Of a stretch of DNA of 15,922 nt, positions 1 through 7,916 are shown in pieces. Under the pieces are notes generated by a model. That model searched no databases, was not told where the DNA came from, and saw only the letters and a program-made list of their open reading frames with translations. A program made the position numbers and the translations under genes. Positions within the stretch are counted from its first letter, which is position 1; each line of letters starts with the position of its first letter. Origin of the DNA: Porphyromonadaceae bacterium UBA7176 (GTDB taxonomy: Bacteria; Bacteroidota; Bacteroidia; Bacteroidales; Muribaculaceae); the NCBI GenBank assembly GCA_002491245.1, contig DKVO01000033.1:124166-140087 (forward strand), written 5' to 3'.

Positions 1-17
1 AAAAAAAAAAAAAAAAA
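1..17. repeat. A17 homopolymer at window edge
   Basis: Seventeen consecutive A residues open the window. They are followed by a small AT-only inverted repeat at 16-30 (AACAAAA, T, TTTTGTT). On the minus strand the pair would read as a weak hairpin followed by a T run. No minus-strand gene reads into it from the right, so a terminator role is unproven. It may simply be AT-rich upstream DNA of the barrel-protein promoter. Confidence 0.5.
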
Positions 18-73
18 CAAAATTTTTGTTAAATGCCGAACAAAATGCCCCTCCCGGGCGTTAGGATTAAAAT

Positions 74-105
74 TTTGCAAACTTGCAAAACTTTAACTAC
101 CTTTG
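74..105 (+). promoter_or_regulatory. Bacteroidetes-type promoter for the barrel protein gene
   Basis: TTTG at 74-77 and TACCTTTG at 98-105 are separated by 20 bases. This matches the Bacteroidetes sigma-ABfr consensus TTTG, 19-21 bases, TAnnTTTG. Transcription would begin about 6-8 bases downstream, giving a leader of only about 17 bases before the ATG at 129. This placement also argues against the longer in-frame start at 33, which lies upstream of the promoter. Confidence 0.8.
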
Positions 106-128
106 CGCCCGTAACTAACAGTAATATT

Positions 129-758
129 ATGAAATCTCTCAAAACGCTCATCATCACACTCGCACTCATCATCTCCCTTCCTGCCGCAGCCCAATTCCGC
201 TGGGGTCCGCGCATAGGTACAGAAGTAAGCTCGATGCGGCTCAACAAATCAGTATTCGACAACGACAACCGCGCAGGCTTCACCGGAGGCCTCATGTGCG
301 AATTCACAGTCCCGGTAGTTAACATCGGCTTCGACCTGTCGGTAATGTACGTACACCGCGTCAACAACAGCACCGCGCTCAACGGCAATGTAGAGAACGA
401 AAACCTCGTGGCCGGCAAGAACTTCAAAAGCCGCGACTACATCGAGATACCCCTCAACCTCAAATACAAGATCGGCCTGCCCCTCATCGGCAAGATCGTG
501 ACACCCTACATCTTCACCGGTCCGAGTTTCTCTGTTCTCACCTCAGGCAAAGCAATCTCGGCCGCATACAAAAACAAGTCGCTCGACGTGGCATGGAACT
601 TCGGCCTCGGCCTGCAGCTCTTCAACCACCTCCAAGTGGGAGCTTCATATGGCGTAGGCATCAACAAATCGGTCGAATTCATCGGCATCGCCAACAACAC
701 CAACCCGATCGAAGGCAAAAACAACTACTGGACCATCACCGCGGCCTGGCTGTTCTGA
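129..758 (+). CDS. Exported outer-membrane beta-barrel protein (PorT-like)
   Basis: This 209-residue protein is predicted to sit in the outer membrane; its specific role is unknown. Residues 1-22 form a signal peptide: basic MKSLK, a hydrophobic ITLALIISLP stretch, then AAAQ before the predicted cleavage site. The rest alternates polar and hydrophobic residues in short strands, with many Gly and aromatic residues. It ends in AAWLF, whose terminal Phe is typical of barrel proteins. Size and pattern fit the PorT/OMP_b-brl_2 family common in Bacteroidetes. I chose the ATG at 129 because it begins the signal peptide and follows the promoter; an in-frame ATG at 33 would add 32 unlikely residues. 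It lies 45 bases before nagB on the same strand with no second promoter visible, so the two are probably co-transcribed. Confidence 0.85.
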   Translation: MKSLKTLIITLALIISLPAAAQFRWGPRIGTEVSSMRLNKSVFDNDNRAGFTGGLMCEFTVPVVNIGFDLSVMYVHRVNNSTALNGNVENENLVAGKNFKSRDYIEIPLNLKYKIGLPLIGKIVTPYIFTGPSFSVLTSGKAISAAYKNKSLDVAWNFGLGLQLFNHLQVGASYGVGINKSVEFIGIANNTNPIEGKNNYWTITAAWLF

Positions 759-803
759 CACATAGACAACAAAACCATATAACCCGAAATTCAATCAGAA
801 GAA

Positions 804-1613
804 ATGAGACTGATTATCGAAAAAGACTACACCGACGTATCGCGCTGGGCCGCCAACTATGTGGCAGCCCGCATCAACGAGGCTAAACCGACCGCCGACC
901 ACCCCTTCGTGCTCGGATGCCCCACTGGCAGCTCGCCGCTGGGCATGTACCGCCGTCTTGTGGAGCTTTGCAAAGAAGGTAAGGTTTCCTTCGCCAACGT
1001 CGTGACCTTCAACATGGACGAATACGTCGGTCTGCCGCAGGAGCATCCCGAAAGCTACCACTCGTTCATGTGGAACAACTTTTTCAGTCACATCGACATC
1101 AAACCCGAAAACGTAAACATCCTCGACGGCAACGCTCCCGACCTCGAAGCCGAGTGCCGCCGCTTCGAAGAAAAAATAGCATCGTACGGAGGCATCGACC
1201 TCTTCATGGGCGGCGTAGGCCCCGACGGACACATCGCTTTCAACGAACCCGGCTCGTCGCTCACATCGCGCACACGTGTCAAAACACTCACCCAGGACAC
1301 CATCATTGCCAACTCGCGTTTCTTTGAAGGAAACACCGACCTTGTGCCCAAGACAGCTCTCACAGTAGGCGTAGGCACTGTGATGGACGCCCGGTCGGTG
1401 ATGCTCATCGTCAACGGCTACAACAAAGCCCGTGCACTCCACCACGGCGTCGAAGGCGGCATCAGCCAGATGTGGACGATATCGGCACTCCAGATGCATC
1501 CCAAGGCTATAATAATCGCCGACGAAGATGCCTGCGCCGAACTCAAAGTATCGACATACCGCTACTTCAAAGACATCGAGAAAGCCAACATCGACCCCGA
1601 CACACAGCTCTGA
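804..1613 (+). CDS. nagB: Glucosamine-6-phosphate deaminase
   Basis: The enzyme converts glucosamine 6-phosphate to fructose 6-phosphate and ammonia in the cytoplasm, feeding amino sugars into glycolysis. The 269-residue protein is full length (E. coli NagB has 266). Visible family motifs are the phosphate-binding GCPTGSSPLGMYRRL near 39-52, NMDEYVGL with Asp72, and GVGPDGHIAFNEPGSS with Asp141, His143 and Glu148. These are the four catalytic positions known from E. coli NagB, with the same numbering. The HHGVEGGISQMWTISALQ segment near the C-terminus is also characteristic. The start follows an A-rich stretch without a Shine-Dalgarno, as usual in this phylum. The gene follows the barrel protein and ends at a strong hairpin, with convergent recQ beyond. 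Confidence 0.96.
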   Translation: MRLIIEKDYTDVSRWAANYVAARINEAKPTADHPFVLGCPTGSSPLGMYRRLVELCKEGKVSFANVVTFNMDEYVGLPQEHPESYHSFMWNNFFSHIDIKPENVNILDGNAPDLEAECRRFEEKIASYGGIDLFMGGVGPDGHIAFNEPGSSLTSRTRVKTLTQDTIIANSRFFEGNTDLVPKTALTVGVGTVMDARSVMLIVNGYNKARALHHGVEGGISQMWTISALQMHPKAIIIADEDACAELKVSTYRYFKDIEKANIDPDTQL

Positions 1614-1621
1614 CAGCAAAG

Positions 1622-1636
1622 CGGCACTCCGTGCCG
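1622..1636. other. Small GC hairpin after nagB
   Basis: CGGCAC (1622-1627) pairs perfectly with GTGCCG (1631-1636) around a TCC loop. It begins 9 bases after the nagB stop and precedes the larger terminator stem, which has the same TCC loop. It could protect the nagB 3' end or assist termination. No T run follows it directly. Confidence 0.5.
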
Positions 1637-1648
1637 GACAAACAATTC

Positions 1649-1681
1649 AAAGGGTGAGAATGCTCCGCATTTTCACCCTTT
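1649..1681 (+). terminator. Intrinsic terminator of nagB, overlapping the recQ 3' end
   Basis: A 15-base-pair stem (1649-1663 with 1667-1681, loop TCC) is followed by TTTCTTTAT-like sequence. All pairs are Watson-Crick except one, G1658 with T1672. That pair is a G-U wobble in plus-strand RNA but a C-A mismatch in minus-strand RNA, so the stem is slightly better suited to nagB transcripts. The right arm includes the recQ stop codon and last coding bases, so it may also serve recQ in the other direction, where a TTTGAATTGTTTG tail follows. Confidence 0.8.
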
Positions 1682-3517
1682 CTTTATACCTCCGGTAACG
1701 CGCCACTCTGCCAATGCCCGTAGGAAACGGGGGCCGAAACGCGCCGCCTTCTTCTCGCCAACGCCGTTCACCTCAAGCAAACCGAGCATATCTGTCGGGC
1801 GGCGACGCGCCATATCGAGCAATGTCGCATCCGAAAACACAAGATAGGGAGGCATTCCGCAAGAGCGAGCCACCTCGGTCCGCACCGACTTGAGATATTC
1901 AAACAGACCGGTATCCGCATCAGGCACTCCGGAGCAAGCCACCGCGGCCTGTTCTTTTTTCATCTTGTAGGACTGGGGCGGAGGACACACCGACAGCTCT
2001 ATCCGCTCAGAGCCACGGAGCACACGCATCCCGTAAGGCGTCACATTAAGCCTATTGCCTCGCTCATACGCCATCTCGAGCAGACCCAACTGGAGCATCT
2101 GCGTGATATAATCGTTCCACTCTTCATACAGCAGATCTGACCCGACTCCAAACGTCGGCAGGCGGTCGTAGCCGGCCAGCCGTATATCCGACCGCTGCGC
2201 ACCGCGCAGGATATTGACAAGCATCTTCACCCCCACCTGCTGCCCCGTGCGCATCACGGCACTGAGAGCCTTCTGGGCAAGCACTGTGCCGTCGAAGCGC
2301 TCAGGCGGACGGCGGCAGTTGTCGCAGTTGCCGCAATCGCAGCTGCGCTCCTCGCCGAAGTAGCTCAAAAGGATACGGCGCCGGCACACACGGGCCTCCG
2401 CATAAGCCTGCATACGGGCAAGCTTCTCCATGTTGACCTCGCTCTGCCCCGACTCTGATGCGAAATTACGGCGCATCACCACATCGGCATATGAATAGAA
2501 AAGTACCGCCTCGGCAGGCAAACCGTCGCGGCCGGCACGGCCTATTTCCTGGTAATAACTCTCTATATTCCCGGGCATATTGCAGTGCACTACCCAGCGG
2601 ATATTGCTCTTGTCTATACCCATGCCGAACGCCACCGTCGCACACACCACACGCACGTCTCCGGCAAGAAAAGCCCTGAGCGAACGGTCGCGCTCCTCCG
2701 CCGTCATCCCGGCATGATAGCACACCGACCGCAGACCGGCGCCCTCGAGCGCCTTGCACATACTCTCCGCCCCCTTGCGCGACAGGCAATACACCACACC
2801 TGAGTCGGACGGATAGCGACGGGCAAGATCGGCGATAAAGCGTATCCGCGTACGTTTGTCGGGACTCACATACGCACGCAGCGAAATATTAGGTCTGTCG
2901 AAAGAGCCGAGGTAGCAATACGGCGAACGAAGCCCGAGCTGCGACACGATATCAGCACGCGTCAGACGGTCGGCCGTAGCAGTCAGTGCCACCACTGGGA
3001 CTCCGGGGAAATTATCTCTCAGCGCCGACAGCGCCGTATAATCAGGCCTGAAATCATGCCCCCACTGCGATATGCAATGAGCCTCATCGATTGCAAACAG
3101 ACTCACATCCAACATCCTGAACCGCTCCACATCGAGCAGCAAGCGCTCCGGCGACACATATAGCAGCTTTATACGCCCGGCCGACGCAGCAGCAAAAATA
3201 CGCCTGTTTTCCTCCTCGCTGCGGTTGGAGTGGATGGCTGCAGCCGGAATGCCGTTGGCTACCAGCCCTTGCGTCTGGTCCTGCATCAGTGCTATCAGTG
3301 GCGACACCACGATACCGCACCCTCGCTCAGCAAGAAGTGCCGGCAATTGGTAGCAAATCGACTTGCCGCCTCCGGTAGGCATGATCACGACAGCATCGCG
3401 GCCCGAAGCCACCGCCTCAATAACCTCATACTGTCCCGGCCGAAACGAACGGTAACCGTAAAACCGCCCCAGCAACGACAACGCCCGTCCTCGCAACTCA
3501 GTCATATCACCACCCAT
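1673..3517 (-). CDS. recQ: ATP-dependent DNA helicase RecQ
   Basis: A 3'-5' superfamily 2 helicase acting in recombination and replication repair. The 614 residues give a complete protein (E. coli has 609). In order: SFRPGQ (motif 0), MPTGGGKS with Lys52 (Walker A), SPLIALMQDQ (Ia), DEAHCISQWGHDFRP at 144-158 (motif II plus the aromatic-rich loop), ALTATA (III), FGMGIDK (V) and YYQEIGRAGRDG (VI). Zinc-binding cysteines lie at 378, 395, 398 and 401. An RQC winged helix and a C-terminal HRDC domain (about 537-605) follow. Two ATG starts are possible, at 3517 and 3505. The second is preceded by GGTGGTGAT and cannot be excluded; the choice changes only four residues. It lies 73 bases downstream of the DUF4295 gene on the same strand, with a hairpin between and no own promoter seen. 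Confidence 0.96.
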   Translation of the reverse strand: MGGDMTELRGRALSLLGRFYGYRSFRPGQYEVIEAVASGRDAVVIMPTGGGKSICYQLPALLAERGCGIVVSPLIALMQDQTQGLVANGIPAAAIHSNRSEEENRRIFAAASAGRIKLLYVSPERLLLDVERFRMLDVSLFAIDEAHCISQWGHDFRPDYTALSALRDNFPGVPVVALTATADRLTRADIVSQLGLRSPYCYLGSFDRPNISLRAYVSPDKRTRIRFIADLARRYPSDSGVVYCLSRKGAESMCKALEGAGLRSVCYHAGMTAEERDRSLRAFLAGDVRVVCATVAFGMGIDKSNIRWVVHCNMPGNIESYYQEIGRAGRDGLPAEAVLFYSYADVVMRRNFASESGQSEVNMEKLARMQAYAEARVCRRRILLSYFGEERSCDCGNCDNCRRPPERFDGTVLAQKALSAVMRTGQQVGVKMLVNILRGAQRSDIRLAGYDRLPTFGVGSDLLYEEWNDYITQMLQLGLLEMAYERGNRLNVTPYGMRVLRGSERIELSVCPPPQSYKMKKEQAAVACSGVPDADTGLFEYLKSVRTEVARSCGMPPYLVFSDATLLDMARRRPTDMLGLLEVNGVGEKKAARFGPRFLRALAEWRVTGGIKKG

Positions 3518-3540
3518 AACTAATTATCTAATACACCAAC

Positions 3541-3567
3541 GGCGCGCACCGCTATCCGGTACGCGCC
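3541..3567 (-). terminator. Strong hairpin between DUF4295 gene and recQ
   Basis: An 11-pair inverted repeat (3541-3551 with 3557-3567) encloses a 5-base loop. The only non-standard pair, 3547 with 3561, is a G-U wobble in minus-strand RNA but a mismatch in plus-strand RNA, so it fits the minus-strand rpmB operon. The sequence after the stem on the minus strand is GTTGGTGTATTAG, which lacks a clear T run. It may therefore be a leaky terminator or processing hairpin that still lets some transcription enter recQ. Confidence 0.55.
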
Positions 3568-3590
3568 GCCGTTTATCTGTCGGTTGTCGA

Positions 3591-3743
3591 TTATTTGTTG
3601 AGGGTATCCTTAACGGCGTCGTTAGGTACCATTTGCTCCTGGAAGGTATAGGCACCGGTTTTGGGTGACTTCACCATCTTGATTACCTTGCTGTAGGTGC
3701 GGCCTTCACCTTTCTGAAGTGAGGCGACGGTTTTCTTTGCCAT
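3591..3743 (-). CDS. DUF4295 family small basic protein
   Basis: This 50-residue Lys-rich protein starts MAKKTVASLQKGEGRTYSKV and ends VPNDAVKDTLNK. I read it directly from the minus strand; it is short enough to be missed by many gene callers. It matches the Bacteroidetes-specific DUF4295 family, which is normally found right after the L28 and L33 genes. Its function is not established. Its size, charge (MAKK start like L33) and fixed place among ribosomal protein genes suggest a ribosome-associated role, which is inference. It begins 14 bases after the rpmG stop, so it belongs to the same transcript. Confidence 0.9.
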   Translation of the reverse strand: MAKKTVASLQKGEGRTYSKVIKMVKSPKTGAYTFQEQMVPNDAVKDTLNK

Positions 3744-3757
3744 ATCTCAGTGTCTTT

Positions 3758-3946
3758 TTATTTGATTTCTTTGTGTACGGTTACGCGCTTAAGGATAGGG
3801 TTGTATTTCTTAAGCTCAAGACGCTCTGTGGTGTTCTTGCGGTTCTTGGTGGTGATGTAGCGGCTGGTGCCGGGCATGCCAGATGCCTTGTGCTCGGTGC
3901 ATTCGAGGATAACCTGCACGCGATTGCCTTTTGCTTTCTTTGCCAT
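3758..3946 (-). CDS. rpmG: 50S ribosomal protein L33
   Basis: A component of the large ribosomal subunit. The 62-residue protein has the expected start MAKKAKGNRVQVILECTEHK, the central SRYITTKNRKNT motif and the LKKYNP segment typical of L33. The CxxC zinc pairs of zinc-binding L33 forms are absent; only one Cys is present. It starts 22 bases after the rpmB stop and precedes the DUF4295 gene by 14 bases, so the three genes form one operon read from the rpmB promoter at 4365-4396. Confidence 0.97.
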   Translation of the reverse strand: MAKKAKGNRVQVILECTEHKASGMPGTSRYITTKNRKNTTERLELKKYNPILKRVTVHKEIK

Positions 3947-3968
3947 TGTGCGTTGGGGTTATTATGTG

Positions 3969-4232
3969 TTAGAAACCGATGATCTTGATGTCAGAATCCT
4001 GAAGGTATCCCTTCTGGGCGGCCTGGCGCATCGCGGCGTCGAGTCCAAGCTTGTTGATGGTACGCAGACCGGCGGCCGAGATGGTGAGGCTGATCCACAT
4101 ATCCTGCTCTACCCAGTAGAACTTCTTGTTGAAGAGGTTTACATTGAATTTGCGCTTGGTGCGACGCTTCGAGTGCGAAACGTTATTACCCACAATCGCT
4201 TTTTTGCCCGTGATTTGACAAATCTTTGACAT
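3969..4232 (-). CDS. rpmB: 50S ribosomal protein L28
   Basis: A component of the large ribosomal subunit. The 87-residue protein starts MSKICQITGKKAIVGNNVSH, then SKRRTKRKFNVN and, further on, WISLTISAAGLRTINKLG, all standard L28 features. The reading frame stays open upstream to 4367, but that extension begins inside the promoter and has no L28 similarity. The ATG at 4232 is therefore the start. It is the first gene of rpmB-rpmG-DUF4295 and has an unusually long, structured leader of about 125 bases. Confidence 0.97.
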   Translation of the reverse strand: MSKICQITGKKAIVGNNVSHSKRRTKRKFNVNLFNKKFYWVEQDMWISLTISAAGLRTINKLGLDAAMRQAAQKGYLQDSDIKIIGF

Positions 4233-4358
4233 GGCTGTTAATGGTTTATCGTTTATTGCTTTTATTTTAACATCAAGAGATTGGGCGCTCCGGCAATTCT
4301 CATATCGCCCGGCGGGTGCATCTTTTCCCGCGGGCTTTCTTTGCCTGCACCGCAATTC
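4233..4358 (-). promoter_or_regulatory. Structured 5' leader of the rpmB operon
   Basis: This non-coding stretch lies between the rpmB promoter and start codon. On the strand of the gene it holds several inverted repeats. GGTGCA/TGCACC (4315-4320 with 4346-4351) encloses a CCCGCGGG palindrome (4327-4334) and a GGC/GCC pair. GGGCG/CGCCC (4283-4287 with 4306-4310) is nearer the gene. An AT-rich unstructured segment then runs to the ATG. Such leaders in ribosomal protein operons often bind a product of the operon and regulate it. Here that role is inferred from position and structure only. Confidence 0.4.
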
Positions 4359-4364
4359 AGCGTG

Positions 4365-4396
4365 CAAAGTAACGCATTTTTTTTCATTTGGCCAAA
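4365..4396 (-). promoter_or_regulatory. Promoter of rpmB-rpmG-DUF4295
   Basis: Read on the minus strand: TTTG (plus positions 4393-4396), 20 bases, then TTACTTTG (plus 4365-4372). It matches the Bacteroidetes consensus except for one base, T for A in the TA of TAnnTTTG. Transcription would start near 4358. It is divergent from the typA promoter, with 14 bases between the two -33 boxes. Confidence 0.7.
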
Positions 4397-4410
4397 TATT
4401 TCCTTATTAA

Positions 4411-4442
4411 TTTGATAAAATCACGCTTTTTACCTAATTTTG
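4411..4442 (+). promoter_or_regulatory. Promoter of typA-folP-cdaA
   Basis: TTTG at 4411-4414, 20 bases, then TAATTTTG at 4435-4442: an exact match to the Bacteroidetes TTTG/TAnnTTTG consensus. Predicted start of transcription is near 4449, about 19 bases before the typA ATG. Confidence 0.85.
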
Positions 4443-4467
4443 CAGCCTCAAAACAATCCAATAGAGT

Positions 4468-6264
<1,797 letters not shown>

Positions 6265-6270
6265 CACAAA

Positions 6271-7113
6271 ATGCCAGTAATGTCCCTTAACCTCCACGGC
6301 AGGCTTGTCGAATTCGACAAGCCTGCCGTGATGGGTATTTTAAACGCCACTCCCGACTCTTTCCACGCCGGTTCGCGCGCGCTCGACACTGAAAGCATAG
6401 CCCGTAAAGCTCAGCAACTCGTCGCCGACGGCGCCGACATGATCGACATCGGCGCATACTCCTCGCGGCCGGGCGCATCTGAAGTGCCACCCGAAGAAGA
6501 ACGGCGCAGGCTCGGCATCGCACTCCGCGCAGTGCGGGATGCTGTCGGAGGCAACATCCCGGTCTCTGTCGACACCTTCCGGGCCGACATCGCCCGGTTT
6601 GCCATCGACAACGGAGCCGACATAATCAACGACATCTCTGGCGGCACGCTCGACCCGGATATGTTCCAGGCCATCGCCGACCTCAATGTTCCATACATCC
6701 TCATGCACATGCGTGGCACACCGGCCACGATGCAATCCATGACAGACTACACCGACGTCGTTGCCGACGTCATAGCCGACCTGTCGCACAAACTCTACTC
6801 CCTCCGCGAGCTCGGCGTTGCCGACATAATCATAGATCCCGGCTTCGGCTTCGCCAAAACCTTGGAACAAAATTACCGCATACTCGCTCGCCTCGACGAC
6901 TTCAACATATTAGGATGCCCCATACTCGCCGGCATTTCGCGTAAATCGATGCTCACACGGCTCCTCGGCATCGATGCCGCCGACGCGCTCACAGCAACTG
7001 CCATAGCAGGGGCTCTCGCAATCGAACGGGGTGCCGCCATAATACGCGTACACGACCCTAAAGAAGCCGCCCAATCAATCGCGATAATACAAACCTTAAA
7101 CGCCAACGCCTAA
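6271..7113 (+). CDS. folP: Dihydropteroate synthase
   Basis: Joins dihydropterin pyrophosphate and p-aminobenzoate in folate synthesis; it is the sulfonamide target. The 280-residue protein has the family motifs in order: MGILNATPDSF at 21-31 (pterin and magnesium site), DIGAYSSRPGA, SVDTF, NDISGG, HMRGTP, DPGFGFAK, GISRKS and the terminal RVHD. The Phe and Pro positions linked to sulfonamide resistance in other bacteria are unchanged (TPDSF, SRPG). An ATG at 6280 is an alternative start, three codons in. It lies 6 bases after typA and 13 before cdaA; the folP-cdaA pairing is common in Bacteroidetes. Odd feature: codons 9-20 are written as a perfect 36-base palindrome (6295-6330) just before the first catalytic motif. 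Confidence 0.96.
   Translation: MPVMSLNLHGRLVEFDKPAVMGILNATPDSFHAGSRALDTESIARKAQQLVADGADMIDIGAYSSRPGASEVPPEEERRRLGIALRAVRDAVGGNIPVSVDTFRADIARFAIDNGADIINDISGGTLDPDMFQAIADLNVPYILMHMRGTPATMQSMTDYTDVVADVIADLSHKLYSLRELGVADIIIDPGFGFAKTLEQNYRILARLDDFNILGCPILAGISRKSMLTRLLGIDAADALTATAIAGALAIERGAAIIRVHDPKEAAQSIAIIQTLNANA
6295..6330. repeat. Perfect 36-base palindrome inside folP
   Basis: The half-site CACGGCAGGCTTGTCGAA is followed immediately by its exact reverse complement, with no spacer and no mismatch; the flanking bases (6294, 6331) do not extend it. It starts 24 bases after the folP ATG and encodes HGRLVEFDKPAV. As RNA it would fold into about 16 uninterrupted pairs with a four-base AAUU loop. 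It begins 30 bases after the typA stop, so it could act on folP translation, on the transcript level between typA and folP, or as a DNA site. Function is unknown. Confidence 0.95.
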
Positions 7114-7126
7114 ACTCTCCGCCGCC

Positions 7127-7909
7127 ATGCTCGACTTCGGTATTAAAGACGCTATCGACATACTGCTCTTCGCAGTACTCCTCTACTACATATACCGGCT
7201 CATGAAAGAGTCGGGCACTATCAACATCTTCTACGGAGTACTCGCATTCATTGTCGTATGGGTACTCGCTTCCGAAATCTTCGCCATGCGGCTTATCGGA
7301 ACCATACTCGACAAATTCATGTCGATCGGGCTTATCATACTTGTCATCCTGTTCCAGGAACCGATAAAACGCTTCCTCGTAGAGCTTGGCAGCCAACGCC
7401 GGTGGCGCTTCCTCAGCAAACTCTTCCACCATCACAAAGAAGAAATCGACAACAAAGCCCTCGCCTGGATCATGCCGATAGTATACGCTTGCATGAGCAT
7501 GAGCAAAAGCAAGACCGGTGCACTCATAGTGATAGAACAATCAGTTCCACTCGACAATTACGCCGCATCAGGCGACCGCATCGACGCTCTCATCAACACA
7601 CGCCTGATCGAAAACATTTTCTTCAAAAACTCACCTCTCCACGACGGCGCACTCATCGTAGGCCGCAACCGTCTGCAGGCTGCCGGATGCATACTCCCCG
7701 TTAGCCACGACAGCGACGTGCCTCGCACACTCGGCCTTCGCCACCGCTCAGCGCTCGGCATAGCCCAAGCCACCGACGCACTCGCGATAGTGGTAAGCGA
7801 AGAAACAGGCAACATATCTGTCGCCCACCGCGGAAAGCTTTCGACCCGGCTAAGCTCGACCGAGCTCGAACACCGGCTCAACGCTATCGCGATAACATCA
7901 GCAATCTAA
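7127..7909 (+). CDS. cdaA: Membrane diadenylate cyclase (c-di-AMP synthase)
   Basis: Makes the second messenger cyclic di-AMP from two ATP at the inner membrane. The 260-residue protein has three predicted transmembrane helices in the first about 80 residues (roughly 10-27, 33-50, 57-77). A DAC domain follows with the catalytic DGA at 173-175 (in SPLHDGALIV) and RHR at 205-207 (in TLGLRHRSALG). SEETG near 224-228 is also conserved in the family. Length and layout match CdaA/DacA. It is the last gene of typA-folP-cdaA. It ends 7 bases from the stop of the convergent GH65 gene, with no clear hairpin terminator, so transcripts from both sides probably overlap there. Confidence 0.95.
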   Translation: MLDFGIKDAIDILLFAVLLYYIYRLMKESGTINIFYGVLAFIVVWVLASEIFAMRLIGTILDKFMSIGLIILVILFQEPIKRFLVELGSQRRWRFLSKLFHHHKEEIDNKALAWIMPIVYACMSMSKSKTGALIVIEQSVPLDNYAASGDRIDALINTRLIENIFFKNSPLHDGALIVGRNRLQAAGCILPVSHDSDVPRTLGLRHRSALGIAQATDALAIVVSEETGNISVAHRGKLSTRLSSTELEHRLNAIAITSAI

Positions 7910-7916
7910 GCAACGT

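Noticed and set aside
33..128. N-terminal extension of the barrel protein to the ATG at 33
   Set aside because: It begins upstream of the predicted promoter and would bury the signal peptide; the start at 129 is better.
795..1619. 274-residue open frame antisense to all of nagB
   Set aside because: The sense frame carries every NagB catalytic motif. The antisense translation has no family features and arises from strong C-ending codon bias.
4233..4367. N-terminal extension of L28
   Set aside because: It begins within the promoter, has no L28 similarity, and would make the protein far longer than the family.
7885..7894. TATCGCGATA palindrome near the end of cdaA, considered as a terminator or operator
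   Set aside because: Only 10 bases, no loop or T run, and inside coding sequence; expected by chance at this scale.
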